Shown here one piece after another: positions 35,541-44,114 of a DNA stretch of 64,000 nucleotides; positions within the stretch are counted from its first letter, which is position 1; every line of letters starts with the position of its first letter. Source of the stretch: UBA9926 sp913064795 (GTDB taxonomy: Bacteria > Pseudomonadota > Gammaproteobacteria > Pseudomonadales > Azotimanducaceae); contig JBJKZD010000009.1 of assembly GCA_045560765.1 (NCBI GenBank), forward strand, positions 1,073,593 to 1,137,592. Reading direction: 5' to 3'. The notes beneath the pieces are model-generated. The model was not told the DNA's origin, searched no databases, and saw nothing but the letters and a program-made list of their open reading frames with translations. Made by a program: the position numbers and the translations under genes.

Positions 35541-35615
35541 CCTTCAATCCATAGTGCTGCAATCCATAGCGCTGCAATCCATAGCGCTGCAATCCATAGC
35601 GCTGCAATCCACAGC
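35541..35615. repeat. 15-bp tandem repeat, five copies
   Basis: Unit GCTGCAATCCATAGC at 35556, 35571 and 35586 (identical), with variant copies at 35541 (CCTTCAATCCATAGT) and 35601 (GCTGCAATCCACAGC). Because 15 is a multiple of three, a frame across it encodes LQSIA repeats, but no gene context supports translation. It lies between DUF1289 and the dehydrogenase. Confidence 0.9.
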
Positions 35616-35713
35616 TCCTCAAGCGAGTGCGGGAATTAATCGCGGGAAATCAGAATCGAGAAGGCCTAACCTGGAGGGCAACGTCAGCCAGGGCTGCGGT
35701 CTGCAGGCATGGG

Positions 35714-36721
35714 TTATCTTTGAAATGTCAGCATGTCCTGATTGACACAATTTTCTAGGCGTCCAGTCGTGATGTACTTGGCTGCGGTTTGTGCCGAAAA
35801 GCTCCGAATATCAAACATGCTCTGAGGCGTAAAAAATGCCGAATGGGGTGTAATGAGGAGTCGATGTTTGATCCAGTCAGCCTCTTCTTGCCAAGCCTTG
35901 ATCAGCGGTTTTTCTAAATTAGCGGGCTCTTCTGGGAGCACATCGAGCCCTGCTGCCAGTACTCGATCCGCCCTCATGGCATCATACAGCGCATCGATGT
36001 CGACGATTGGGCCTCGGGCAGTGTTGATTAAAACGAGCCCCGGTTTTGCATGATTTAAGACAGTGCGATCAATGAGTTTTTCGGTCTCTTTATTCAAGGG
36101 TAAGTGGAGAGTGACGATGTCGCACTGGCTGAACAGTGATTCAAGAGAATCGACGCGGCGGATCCCTAGAGCAATGTCGGACCCATTGGGTTTGAAAGGA
36201 TCATAGAATAGAACATTCGTATCAAATGCTTTAAGACGCAGTGCTGCAGCGGTCCCGATGCGTCCCAGCCCAACAATGCCGACGGTGCAGTCAGCCAGTC
36301 TCTGCCCAAAGGGATTGAGCGCCGGTCGCCAATTTTTTCGAGGATCATCACGTAATGATTGATCGTGAAAAGAGATGCTCTTGGTAAGCGTTAACATCAG
36401 TGCTAAAGCATGATCGGCGACTTCACGAGTGCCGTAGTTGGGAGTGTTACAGACCGGAATTCCTAAATCAGCCCATGCCTGCAAATCTATCTCGTCAAAA
36501 CCGACCGCAGGTTTGACGTAGATCCGACAACGGGTGAGTTTTTCCATATAGGCTGATGGCACGGGCGGTCCTAAAATCGCATCGCATTCAGACCAGAGCT
36601 GCTCTGGAACCTCGGAGGGATGTTTGAAGAAGTGGGGTTCAATATTTGAATCAGACAACCCATAGAGCTCTGGCGCGAAGTCATCCTGCCAGCGAATCAT
36701 AGGCCATAAAAAGTGATGCAT
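35714..36721 (-). CDS. D-isomer-specific 2-hydroxyacid dehydrogenase (CtBP-like)
   Basis: 335 residues. NAD-binding VGIVGLGRIGTAAALR and the catalytic series: Arg in NTARGPIVDIDAL, Glu in LDVLPEEPAN, His in ITPHSAFFTPQS. Substrate is unknown; relatives reduce 2-oxoacids or oxidise D-2-hydroxyacids. It shares length and the unusual EEP...W(R/Q)...PHxAFF ending with the dehydrogenase at 55274, so the two are paralogues. The 465-bp spacer to the divergent AraC-type gene may hold a shared control region. Confidence 0.92.
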   Translation of the reverse strand: MHHFLWPMIRWQDDFAPELYGLSDSNIEPHFFKHPSEVPEQLWSECDAILGPPVPSAYMEKLTRCRIYVKPAVGFDEIDLQAWADLGIPVCNTPNYGTREVADHALALMLTLTKSISFHDQSLRDDPRKNWRPALNPFGQRLADCTVGIVGLGRIGTAAALRLKAFDTNVLFYDPFKPNGSDIALGIRRVDSLESLFSQCDIVTLHLPLNKETEKLIDRTVLNHAKPGLVLINTARGPIVDIDALYDAMRADRVLAAGLDVLPEEPANLEKPLIKAWQEEADWIKHRLLITPHSAFFTPQSMFDIRSFSAQTAAKYITTGRLENCVNQDMLTFQR

Positions 36722-37186
36722 CGGCTATTCCTAGAGCGGTTAGTTTGAGGGTCACTTTGACAATATAGCATAGCCGATGTAGGCAAGGTGTCGCTGCACA
36801 CGATCTGGCCTGCGCCCCGAAGGAAATCTGTACAGAGTCCTTCATCTCCGAGTCTAATGTCTTTCTGGTTTAGGATTGCCTAGAGGGTCGAGGGCGATTC
36901 CCGCCAATGACCGCATCGTTTTTATGGATTGAGCAAGGCAAAAAAATTTTCAATTTAAGATAACAAAAAAGTGCGTCTGTGCGCAATATTGTTTTGGGTC
37001 AAGGAAAAGCGTAGTTTAATGTCCAAGGTGGGCGTAGAATTTGTTTTCGTCGTCCAGGGGGCGGTTGAACAACCTCAGCCAATTCAGATAATGCTTGGCG
37101 CTGGGGTTGCACAAAATGTGGTGAAGACAAAATGTTGCGAGGAGAAGAGGGCGCGAAGGGAGGTTGTCCCAAGGAAGCCTTAAGTA
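36722..37186. other. Spacer between divergent dehydrogenase and AraC-type genes (465 bp)
   Basis: No credible gene. The stretch around 36938-36972 is A/T-rich with A-runs, which fits a promoter area for the plus-strand regulator. The only plus-strand ORF here (36971-37183) has unlikely composition. No tandem repeat or clear operator palindrome was found. Confidence 0.5.
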
Positions 37187-38155
37187 ATGCGTAAAGAGTT
37201 TAACAACATTGGCGAATGGTATTTTGGCCCCTCGGTCATTGCTTTGGGCGCTTTTGCCAAGAATCAGGGCATGACCCCGAAATGGTATGACCGTTTGGCG
37301 AACCAACCCCTTATTCGAGAGGTGCCTGAGATCGTTCAGTCCACCGATCTCGATCGTTTGTACAAAAACCTTCGAAAAAATTTATCACCTGCAGATTTTG
37401 GGCGAATGTGGGGAAAAACTGCCTTTCAGAATGCGCCGTCAATCTGGACACTCAGTGCAGGTTCCACGTCCTTTGAAGATATTTTATCGATGGGCGCGCA
37501 GTTGAGCTTGTTGGATTCCAATGGTTATGTGGTCGGTTTGAGAGCTACGAATACATCGGTCCGAGTGAATTTTTACCCGCTGTTACCACTGCCTCACTGG
37601 CAGCATTTAATGCTTGTGCAACAGCTCGCCCTGGGATTTCCATTTCTTGTTGGTGACAAAGACCTGGTTCAGCGCACTGTGGTTGCGGGTGAAGTTGTAC
37701 CGTTGAAGACCCTTAAATCTTTTGAGCCAGACCCTGGAGCGTCCTCGTTGTATGCTTCACAGGTTGTGTTCAGGCGGGCTTCGCTGAACCATCAGAATCC
37801 CGTGGCCAGTCAAAGCTGGGCTCTGATTACAAAATCAATTGTCGACCCATTGATTGGCATGCGTTTTCGCAGCCAGCCCTCTTCATACCGCGTTTCTCGA
37901 GCGCTAATAGAGTCATACCTTAGGGGCGGTCGACTGGATATGGTCTCTGTTGCTGAGTCACTCCATACAGAAAAGTCCACGCTTCGGCGGCATTTAAAAT
38001 CTGAACAGAGCTCGTTCTCGAAGATCCTAGCGCAGTTTAGGGTTCAGGAGGCGAAACTGAGGCTGCTGGTTGGAGGTGATCTCTCTAAGATAAGCCATGA
38101 TCTTGGTTACGAGGCGCCCATGTCCCTACAGCGGCTTATCCGGCAGTTCGGTTAG
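37187..38155 (+). CDS. AraC-family transcriptional regulator
   Basis: 322 residues. The N-terminal about 225 residues resemble the arabinose-binding-like domain of the OruR/ArgR-type AraC subgroup (PLLPLPHWQHLMLVQQLAL); the C-terminal AraC helix-turn-helix is seen in MVSVAESLHTEKSTLRRHLKSE and LSKISHDLGYEAPMSLQRLIRQF. The protein stops right after the second HTH helix, lacking the usual GxSPxxxR tail, so it is slightly truncated. Divergent from the hydroxyacid dehydrogenase, which is a candidate target. Confidence 0.85.
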   Translation: MRKEFNNIGEWYFGPSVIALGAFAKNQGMTPKWYDRLANQPLIREVPEIVQSTDLDRLYKNLRKNLSPADFGRMWGKTAFQNAPSIWTLSAGSTSFEDILSMGAQLSLLDSNGYVVGLRATNTSVRVNFYPLLPLPHWQHLMLVQQLALGFPFLVGDKDLVQRTVVAGEVVPLKTLKSFEPDPGASSLYASQVVFRRASLNHQNPVASQSWALITKSIVDPLIGMRFRSQPSSYRVSRALIESYLRGGRLDMVSVAESLHTEKSTLRRHLKSEQSSFSKILAQFRVQEAKLRLLVGGDLSKISHDLGYEAPMSLQRLIRQFG

Positions 38156-38239
38156 GGCGAGTCTATGTATCGCGGGGTCTAGGAGCTCTGACCACAGCAG
38201 GAAGCCGCGGACAGGTCCTTCAAGTCAAAGTAATTAGCC

Positions 38240-38260
38240 GAAGGCGCTTTGGGTGCCTTC
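38240..38260 (-). terminator. Possible weak terminator hairpin after the aldehyde dehydrogenase gene
   Basis: GAAGGC / GCCTTC with a nine-base loop, about 12 bp beyond the minus-strand stop, in the gap between convergent genes. There is no real T-run after it on either strand, so factor-independent termination is uncertain. Confidence 0.35.
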
Positions 38261-38272
38261 AGCCAAGGGTGA

Positions 38273-39694
38273 TTAGCCGAGTTTCGTCATCACGTCGCCG
38301 AACAAGACCTCATCAGAAACCAGCTCCTTTGGCTGGGTTAACGGCTTAGAGATCCACGTTTCATTGATGAGATCACGCCACGAGATATTGTTGTTTGTGC
38401 CATTACCGCCCCACGAGCCGCAGCCCAAAGAAAAGGTTTGACGCATGCCGTTCCAAAGATTGCCACTGTTTGAGGCCGCTTGGGGTTGATTCACCATGAC
38501 CCGCGATGTGCGTGTCGCGTCGGCCAACTTCATAATGTTGTCATCGCTATTCGAGTAAATGCCGCAGGAGTGTCCCTGGCCTTGATAGCTTTGAATGTTG
38601 TTGGTCAGTGCAATCGCATGGTCGATATCATTGGCGCGATAAAGGGCCATGACTACGGAGAGTTTTTCTCCCGAGAAAGGGAAGTCTGCGCCCCAGCCTT
38701 CTTCGATGACAATGTAAAATTCGGTATCCCCAGGTACGGTGAGCCCCGCCATATCCGCAATTTTTTGCGCGGGTTGTGCAACGATTGCGGTATTTAAGTG
38801 ACCGGCTTCATCCCAGATGGTGTTTCGAAGCTTTTCTTTTTCTTCGCTATTACACAGATAACCGCCCTTTGCTTTGAGTCTCTCAAGCATTGGCTCGTAG
38901 ATCGCATCAACAAGAATGACCGAGTTGTCTGATGAGCAGGAGGCCGCAAGATCTAAAGTCTTGGACAAGTGGATTTTTGTTGCCGCATCATCGAGATCAG
39001 CGGTGTCATCCACGGTGATGACGGCATTGCCCACGCCGACGCCCAAAGCCGGCGTTCCGCTCGAATAAGCGGCCGTCACCATGGCGCCGCCGCCCGTCGC
39101 TAACACGCGGTCACATTGTTGCATCAGTTCGTTGGTGGTCTCGAGGCTAGGGATTTCAATTGCGATCACGAGATCAGCAGGTGCGCCCATTTGCTCGATG
39201 GCAGCCCGCATCAAATCGCAGATCTTTTTGTTGGTTAGTTTTGCGCGGGGGTGCGGCGCAACAATGATGGAGTTTCTGCCTTTCACAGCGTGAATGGCTT
39301 TTATCACTGGAGTTGCCTCTGGGTTAGTCGACGGAGCAAGTGCTCCAATCACTCCCATTGGCTTGGCAATTTTAACAATATTACGCTCAAGATCTTCTTC
39401 CAGGACACCTACAGATTTGTCATCGATAATATCCATCAGTGTTGCGCGGGTTTTGCGCTGGATTTTAAGAAATTTACCGTCGTAGTTGCCGAGTTGCGTT
39501 TCATCAACCGTGAATTGCGCGATCTCTTCGGCAACACCAGGCTTGGCGACCGCCCAAACCATCGCGCGGATCAAATCATCGACTTGTGCTTGGGTGTAGT
39601 GTTCAATTTGCTGCTGAGCGGCGCGAGACCTTTGGACCAGTTGGGCAATTTCTTCTGCGGGCGTAGGGCTATGAGTGTTGGCACTGTCTGACAT
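38273..39694 (-). CDS. CoA-acylating aldehyde dehydrogenase, resembling sulfoacetaldehyde dehydrogenase SauS
   Basis: 473 residues from ATG 39694 (GGAG seven bases upstream; TTG at 39697). It belongs to the acylating ALDH branch (AdhE/EutE-like): IAKPMGVIGALAPSTNPEATP, APHPRAKLTNK, catalytic Cys in LDLAASCSSDNSVI, GTNNNISWRDLINETW near the end. These enzymes turn an aldehyde plus CoA and NAD(P)+ into an acyl-CoA. Overall style recalls SauS, which makes sulfoacetyl-CoA, but the substrate is inferred only. It stands alone between an AraC gene and a decayed locus. Confidence 0.85.
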   Translation of the reverse strand: MSDSANTHSPTPAEEIAQLVQRSRAAQQQIEHYTQAQVDDLIRAMVWAVAKPGVAEEIAQFTVDETQLGNYDGKFLKIQRKTRATLMDIIDDKSVGVLEEDLERNIVKIAKPMGVIGALAPSTNPEATPVIKAIHAVKGRNSIIVAPHPRAKLTNKKICDLMRAAIEQMGAPADLVIAIEIPSLETTNELMQQCDRVLATGGGAMVTAAYSSGTPALGVGVGNAVITVDDTADLDDAATKIHLSKTLDLAASCSSDNSVILVDAIYEPMLERLKAKGGYLCNSEEKEKLRNTIWDEAGHLNTAIVAQPAQKIADMAGLTVPGDTEFYIVIEEGWGADFPFSGEKLSVVMALYRANDIDHAIALTNNIQSYQGQGHSCGIYSNSDDNIMKLADATRTSRVMVNQPQAASNSGNLWNGMRQTFSLGCGSWGGNGTNNNISWRDLINETWISKPLTQPKELVSDEVLFGDVMTKLG

Positions 39695-39907
39695 CAAGGA
39701 TCTCCGAGCACGATAAATGTAGGTAGGGATCCGATTCTACACTGAGTGCTGCAAGCCGCCAAGGCGCATGCCATTTCAATGATTTAAAGGTTTTTTTAGT
39801 GGGGTTGTCGTACTATGGGTTAGAGCTCGTCACAAGGCTGTGATCGCTTGATAGATCGCTCGAGAGCGGTTAAAACGTAGTCGAAAGCTAAGCATGGCAG
39901 GGGTTGT

Positions 39908-40036
39908 ATGAACGATTTGAGCGGCGTTGTTGGCGCAATCATTGTTGTTGGGTTGATCATTATCATCTCTGTGGTTAGCGCTCGCAGAAGGCAGTCTAAA
40001 GCCGAGGTAGGCGAGCAACAGAGCGATGTCTCTTAG
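39908..40036 (+). CDS. 42-residue single-pass membrane microprotein
   Basis: ATG 39908 follows AGGGG at five-base spacing. The product has a short start MNDLSGVV, one hydrophobic helix (GAIIVVGLIIIISVVS), then a positively charged RRRQSK and a polar tail. The layout with positive residues after the helix predicts N-out, C-in orientation. Too short for a typical ORF track; no family is recognised. It lies in the gap between the aldehyde dehydrogenase gene and the TetR remnant. Confidence 0.6.
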   Translation: MNDLSGVVGAIIVVGLIIIISVVSARRRQSKAEVGEQQSDVS

Positions 40037-40052
40037 AGTACAAGATTAGGGT

Positions 40053-40439
40053 CTAGGTGCTCAATTCTGTCTCGCTGGGCTGTTGCGCGAGGGTTGCGTC
40101 CAGGGTTTGAGGCACCAGTTTCTTGATCTCTCCACGACTCATGGTTTCGAAACGAATCAGCTCTTTGTACCAGACGGCGCCGTAAAGTGCATCGATTGCC
40201 AGATCAATGTTAAAACTTTCCGGAAAAACGGCGTTTCGCTGCGCTTGCTGAAGAGTCTCGCTAATCGGTTTGACGCGCGGGGCATAGACCACTTCTTCCA
40301 TGCGCTGGTAAAGATTCGGGTTCCCGTGCGCCTCGGCCAGTGCACAGATAGCGGCCTGGCGACAATCTGTTCCAACACTAGTGCTGAGAGCATCTCGTCT
40401 ATGGAGATCATTGCTTCCGCAAATTTCATAGAAGAGGAG
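40053..40439 (-). pseudogene. TetR-family regulator remnant (C-terminal domain only)
   Basis: The open frame starts after an in-frame TGA at 40442-40440 with LLFYEICGSNDL and runs through RQAAICALAEAHGNPNLYQRMEEVVYAPRV to the end, a TetR ligand-binding domain (TetR_C). LFYEIC corresponds to the residues just after the TetR helix-turn-helix, and the HTH itself is missing: upstream in-frame sequence is not HTH-like. There is no ATG, GTG or TTG start before Met47 of the frame. So this is a truncated relic, beside a tRNA gene and a direct repeat. Confidence 0.7.
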
Positions 40440-40551
40440 TCAGAAACAGTAGATGATGGGGAACAAGTTCGGGTCATCGTATAGATGTCTCTTCATAAAC
40501 GGGAACAACCTAGCTTTCAGCAATGGGTGCTGGAGGCTTGGAGCCGTGTGG

Positions 40552-40593
40552 CGGCCAGTGGTAGTGTCGCAAGGGCTAGAGTGAAGATAGATA
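40552..40593 (+). repeat. 42-bp direct repeat, copy 1
   Basis: Begins CGGCCAGTGGTAGTGTCGCA and matches copy 2 at 40998-41039 at 41 of 42 positions. The two copies bracket about 400 bp carrying the zinc-ribbon ORF. Confidence 0.9.
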
Positions 40594-40648
40594 GGCCGTA
40601 GAATAGGCTCTGAGAGGCCCGTGGAAGCCTTCGTTCTTCGGTCAAAAC

Positions 40649-40930
40649 TTACTCTCCTCCGCCACCGTCACCGCCACTAATAATTAAAGGCATCAGCCTC
40701 CATTCATATCGGCAAGCTTTGCATCTCACGACATCACCCCATTCTGAATCTATTCGTTTCCACGTACCATCACTTACATGTTGGTCATGTTTCAGAAGAA
40801 CTTGTGGGCGCGAAGTGTCGCCACATTTAGGGCAACTGTTTCGTTCACGGAGATATCGTATGACCCAAATGACTGCCCCAAAGGCAAGCAAAGAGATTAT
40901 TAGACCCCCTATTGCCTCGCCATTCATCAT
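40649..40930 (-). CDS. Small membrane protein with a zinc-ribbon-like domain
   Basis: 93 residues. One N-terminal membrane helix (GGLIISLLAFGAVIWVIRYL), then CPKC and CKAC pairs about 36 residues apart, as in a treble-clef or zinc ribbon, ending in a glycine-rich tail. AAGGA lies seven bases before the ATG at 40930. No family or function is recognised. The whole gene lies inside the 42-bp direct repeats, so it may have arrived as a small cassette next to tRNA-Pro. Confidence 0.7.
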   Translation of the reverse strand: MMNGEAIGGLIISLLAFGAVIWVIRYLRERNSCPKCGDTSRPQVLLKHDQHVSDGTWKRIDSEWGDVVRCKACRYEWRLMPLIISGGDGGGGE

Positions 40931-40997
40931 GCGAAATCCTTAATTTCCACAGTGGCTTGAGTATCGCACATTGGAGCTTTCTCAGACAAAAGCGTCA

Positions 40998-41039
40998 CGG
41001 CCAGTGGTAGTGTCGCAAGGGCTAGAGTGAAGATGGATA
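40998..41039 (+). repeat. 42-bp direct repeat, copy 2
   Basis: Same sequence as 40552-40593 with one difference. About 110 bp beyond lies the tRNA-Pro gene. The copies do not match the tRNA sequence, so they are not tRNA-derived attachment sites. Confidence 0.9.
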
Positions 41040-41147
41040 AGCTGTAACAAAAACTCCCCATTGTTAGCCTAGTGTTACCCATGAAAGCTTAGGGTTGGGC
41101 GGAGAAGTCTAAATATTTTATAAAGTAATGATATTGAAACAGTTATT

Positions 41148-41224
41148 TGGTCGGGATGGCGAGATTTGAACTCACGACCCCTGCCTCCCGAAGACAGTGC
41201 TCTACCAGGCTGAGCTACACCCCG
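41148..41224 (-). tRNA. tRNA-Pro (anticodon CGG)
   Basis: 77-nt cloverleaf on the minus strand. Acceptor CGGGGTG pairs with CATCCCG, the D arm reads GCTC...GAGC, the anticodon arm CTGTC-TTCGGGA-GGCAG gives CGG (reads CCG), the T arm GTGAG-TTCAAAT-CTCGC is complete, and CCA is encoded. It lies just downstream of ispB on the same strand. tRNA genes are common insertion sites and the neighbouring segment looks scarred. Confidence 0.95.
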
Positions 41225-41253
41225 ACTGAATTTGGACTAAGAGCCTGCTCGTA

Positions 41254-42276
41254 CTAAAAGGTCCGGGAAACCGAAAAGTCTGCGAGCGCGCTAAGAGCGT
41301 CACGATATTGAGAGGTCGGCAGCGCCTCGAGGGACTGGCGGGCAAGACCCGCATGCTCTTGAGCCCGCGCGCAAGTGTACGCAAGTGCCCCGGTAGATTC
41401 AATGATCTGGCGAATCTCAGTCAGGGCATCGCGATCGCCAGTTTCAATTGCCTCGCGGATGACTGCCTGCTCCCCTGCGGTTACGCGATCCATGGCGTGA
41501 ATTAAAGGCAGTGTAATTTTTCCTTCGGCAAGATCATCGCCGGCGTTTTTGCCCATCTGATCTGACTCGGCGGAGTAATCTAGCGCGTCATCCACCATCT
41601 GGAAGGCAATCCCCAGATTAAGCCCGAAGTCGGCTAGCACCCGTTCGCCAGCGGGACTGGCGTCTGCAAGTACGGCACCCAAACGGGCGGCCGATTCAAA
41701 AAGCTGGGCTGTCTTGCGGGTAATGGTTTCGAGATACACCGCTTGGGTAGTTTGCGGGTCATGACTGTTGATCAACTGCATGACTTCCCCTTGGGCGATT
41801 GAATTCGTGGTTTGTGCCATGATATCCATCACTCCGGGATTGCCCACTGCAACCATCATCTGGAAAGCCCGCGAATACAGGAAGTCCCCAACAAGCACCG
41901 ATGCGGCATTCCCCCATAGATCATTCGCGGTTTCCCGACCTCGTCTTAACCCCGACTCATCTACGACGTCATCATGAAGCAGCGTTGCGGTATGAATGAA
42001 TTCGATGACGGCGGCAAGATCAATGTGCGCGGTCCCCTTATACCTAAGCGCATGGGCGCTCAACAGTAGGGTAACGGGGCGTAGCCGCTTTCCGCCCGCG
42101 CCGACGATGTAATGACCTATCTGCTCGATGAGGGCGACATCCGAGCGCAATTCACTCTGAATATGGCGGTCCACCGCAGCCATATCCTCCCCGACGAGGG
42201 TATTAATGGAGGTCAGCAGATCCCCCGGCTTTTGGATGCCTTCAGACGTCTGTTTTAAAGAAGTAACGGATCCCAT
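41254..42276 (-). CDS. ispB: Octaprenyl diphosphate synthase
   Basis: 340 residues, all-trans polyprenyl synthase. First Asp-rich motif LLHDDVVDESGLRRG and second VDDALDYSAE are intact, along with GGKRLRPVTLLLSA. It builds the isoprenoid side chain of ubiquinone. It is divergent from rplU, the usual gammaproteobacterial arrangement, with the promoter for rplU in the 155-bp gap. About 20 residues at the N-terminus are longer than in the E. coli protein. Confidence 0.96.
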   Translation of the reverse strand: MGSVTSLKQTSEGIQKPGDLLTSINTLVGEDMAAVDRHIQSELRSDVALIEQIGHYIVGAGGKRLRPVTLLLSAHALRYKGTAHIDLAAVIEFIHTATLLHDDVVDESGLRRGRETANDLWGNAASVLVGDFLYSRAFQMMVAVGNPGVMDIMAQTTNSIAQGEVMQLINSHDPQTTQAVYLETITRKTAQLFESAARLGAVLADASPAGERVLADFGLNLGIAFQMVDDALDYSAESDQMGKNAGDDLAEGKITLPLIHAMDRVTAGEQAVIREAIETGDRDALTEIRQIIESTGALAYTCARAQEHAGLARQSLEALPTSQYRDALSALADFSVSRTF

Positions 42277-42319
42277 TTTGGAATGATAACGTGCCTGTTG
42301 AAGTATCTGTCACGTTACG

Positions 42320-42348
42320 TTGACCAAAAACTCGCTTTCGCCTAAAAT
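42320..42348 (+). promoter_or_regulatory. Sigma70-type promoter for rplU-rpmA
   Basis: TTGACC (42320-42325), 17-bp spacer, TAAAAT (42343-42348): near-consensus. It lies about 80 bp before the rplU start on the correct strand. Confidence 0.75.
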
Positions 42349-42430
42349 TCGGCGCCTTCAACGAGACATCAAAGCCGACCGCCTGTCTTCTAACAGGTTG
42401 ATTCGGGTAGAGAAATTCCGGAAACGATAT

Positions 42431-42742
42431 ATGTACGCAGTAGTTCAAACGGGTGGTAAACAGTACCGACTGAGCGTGGGAGACAGCGTGAGGGTAGAAA
42501 AACTCGCAGGCGAACCCGGCGATGTCATTGATCTTTCCGACGTGCTGATGGTGGCTGATGGCGAGCAGGTGTCTGTCGGCAGTCCGAAGCTTGACGGCGC
42601 CTGCGTCAAGGCAGAGATTCTCGCTCATGGACGAGACAAGAAGATTCGTGTTTTCAAAATGAAACGGCGAAAGAAGTATCGGCGTACGCAGGGGCATCGG
42701 CAGTCATTTACCCACCTGCGAGTGACAGACATTACTCATTAA
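42431..42742 (+). CDS. rplU: 50S ribosomal protein L21
   Basis: 103 residues, the standard L21 length. It starts MYAVVQTGGKQYRLSVGD and ends with the KRRKKYRRTQGHRQ motif that binds 23S rRNA. The frame continues upstream to 42320 but the family start is the ATG at 42431. rpmA follows by 29 bp, then a terminator. Confidence 0.98.
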   Translation: MYAVVQTGGKQYRLSVGDSVRVEKLAGEPGDVIDLSDVLMVADGEQVSVGSPKLDGACVKAEILAHGRDKKIRVFKMKRRKKYRRTQGHRQSFTHLRVTDITH

Positions 42743-42771
42743 ACCCGGCAAGGCGCTGGAGGTTACGACAA

Positions 42772-43032
42772 ATGGCACACAAGAAAGCAGGCGGCAGTTC
42801 CCGGAACGGTCGCGACTCAGAGTCCAAACGGCTTGGCGTAAAACGCTATGCCGGCGAAGTAGTGCGTGCCGGCAATATTATTATCCGTCAGCGTGGTACG
42901 GCATTCCATCCCGGAGTGAACGTGGGCCTTGGAAAAGATCACACACTCTTCGCTCTTGCTGAGGGAAAGGTAAAGTTCGACATAAAAGGGCCGAAAAACA
43001 GGCGAACTGTGAGCGTCCTCACCGAGAGTTGA
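42772..43032 (+). CDS. rpmA: 50S ribosomal protein L27
   Basis: 86 residues with the conserved MAHKKAGGSSRNGRDSESK N-terminus, whose tail reaches the peptidyl-transferase centre, and IIRQRGTAFHPG. No Firmicutes-type N-terminal cleavage extension. The partner of L21 in the standard rplU-rpmA order. Confidence 0.98.
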   Translation: MAHKKAGGSSRNGRDSESKRLGVKRYAGEVVRAGNIIIRQRGTAFHPGVNVGLGKDHTLFALAEGKVKFDIKGPKNRRTVSVLTES

Positions 43033-43052
43033 ATGCAGGTTCCACGGATCGC

Positions 43053-43083
43053 AAAAAGCCCCGCCAACTGAGCGGGGTTTTTT
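43053..43083 (+). terminator. Intrinsic terminator after rpmA
   Basis: CCCCGC (43059-43064), loop CAACTGA, GCGGGG (43072-43077), then TTTTTT; the upstream A-run makes it bidirectional in form. It separates rplU-rpmA from obgE, allowing read-through control of the GTPase. Confidence 0.9.
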
Positions 43084-43100
43084 ACGGAAGAAGGTCTTAA

Positions 43101-44114
43101 ATGAAATTCGTCGACGAGGCCGTGATCGCTCTTCAGGCAGGTAACGGGGGTCATGGCTGCCTGAGTTTTCTTCGGGAGAAATTTGTTCCAAAAGGTGGGC
43201 CTGATGGAGGCGATGGAGGTCGAGGCGGAAATGTCGTCCTTCGGGCGACAAGTGATCTTAATACGCTTGCGGATTTTAGGTACACGCGGAAGTTTTCTGC
43301 TGAAAACGGGTCGGGAGGTGCGGGGCGAAACCGCACAGGGGCGGCCGGCAAGGATTGTGTAATCATGGTGCCTTCCGGAACTCTGGTTTATGCAGAGCAT
43401 ACCCAGGAACTTCTTGTTGATCTGGACTCAGACGACAAGGAGTTCACGGTCGCGATGGGAGGTCGTGGCGGAGTCGGAAATGCTCGGTTCAAGTCTTCTG
43501 TCAATCAGACCCCAAGACGGACTATCCCCGGAGGCGAAGGGGACCGTTTGTCGGTTCGGCTTGAGTTACAGGTGCTCGCGGACGTGGGATTGTTGGGGCT
43601 GCCGAACGCCGGCAAGTCGACGCTGCTTTCAAGAATCTCCGCCGCGCGACCTAAAATTGCCGACTATCCGTTTACCACGCTGTATCCACACCTCGGGGTA
43701 GTAGACGTTGGGCAAGGCGCGGCGTTTGTGGTGGCGGATATTCCTGGGCTAATAGAGGGCGCAGCCGAGGGAGCAGGCCTTGGGGTTCAGTTTTTGCGGC
43801 ATCTCAGTCGAACCCGCCTGCTTTTGCATATCGTCGATATCAATGATGTATCGGGGGGAACACCTCAGTCAGCGGTAGAAACAATAGTACGGGAACTTGA
43901 GGGGTTCGATCCAGAGCTTTCGAGTCGAGATCGTTGGCTCGTATTCAACAAAGCGGACACGCTAGATCCTTCCGCGGCTGCAAAGATCGTTGAGGAAACG
44001 CGTTCTTCATTAAATTGGGACCGACCTTGGTTTCTGATATCCGGCGTCAGCGGTCAGGGGTGCGCGGAGATGTGTCAAAAAATCTGGCATAAACTGGATG
44101 ATGACAGTGACTAG
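43101..44114 (+). CDS. obgE: GTPase Obg/CgtA
   Basis: 337 residues. The glycine-rich Obg domain (PDGGDGGRGGNV, GRGGVGNARFKSS) precedes the GTPase domain with G1 GLPNAGKST, G3 DIPGLIEGA and NKAD. Obg proteins act in late 50S ribosome assembly and growth control. The C-terminal part after the G domain is short. Its 3' end overlaps proB by 17 bp. Confidence 0.96.
   Translation: MKFVDEAVIALQAGNGGHGCLSFLREKFVPKGGPDGGDGGRGGNVVLRATSDLNTLADFRYTRKFSAENGSGGAGRNRTGAAGKDCVIMVPSGTLVYAEHTQELLVDLDSDDKEFTVAMGGRGGVGNARFKSSVNQTPRRTIPGGEGDRLSVRLELQVLADVGLLGLPNAGKSTLLSRISAARPKIADYPFTTLYPHLGVVDVGQGAAFVVADIPGLIEGAAEGAGLGVQFLRHLSRTRLLLHIVDINDVSGGTPQSAVETIVRELEGFDPELSSRDRWLVFNKADTLDPSAAAKIVEETRSSLNWDRPWFLISGVSGQGCAEMCQKIWHKLDDDSD

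Noticed and set aside
35554..35745. ORF encoding LQSIA repeats
   Set aside because: It is only a frame through the 15-bp tandem repeat, with no ribosome site or family.
36971..37183. 70-residue plus-strand ORF before the AraC gene
   Set aside because: Composition is not protein-like and no ribosome site; it covers the likely promoter.
40157..40477. 106-residue minus-strand ORF in another frame at the TetR remnant
   Set aside because: It has no TetR or other similarity; the real protein pattern is in the neighbouring frame, which lacks a start.
41148..41224. tRNA-Pro as attachment site of the 42-bp repeats
   Set aside because: The repeat sequence does not match any part of the tRNA.
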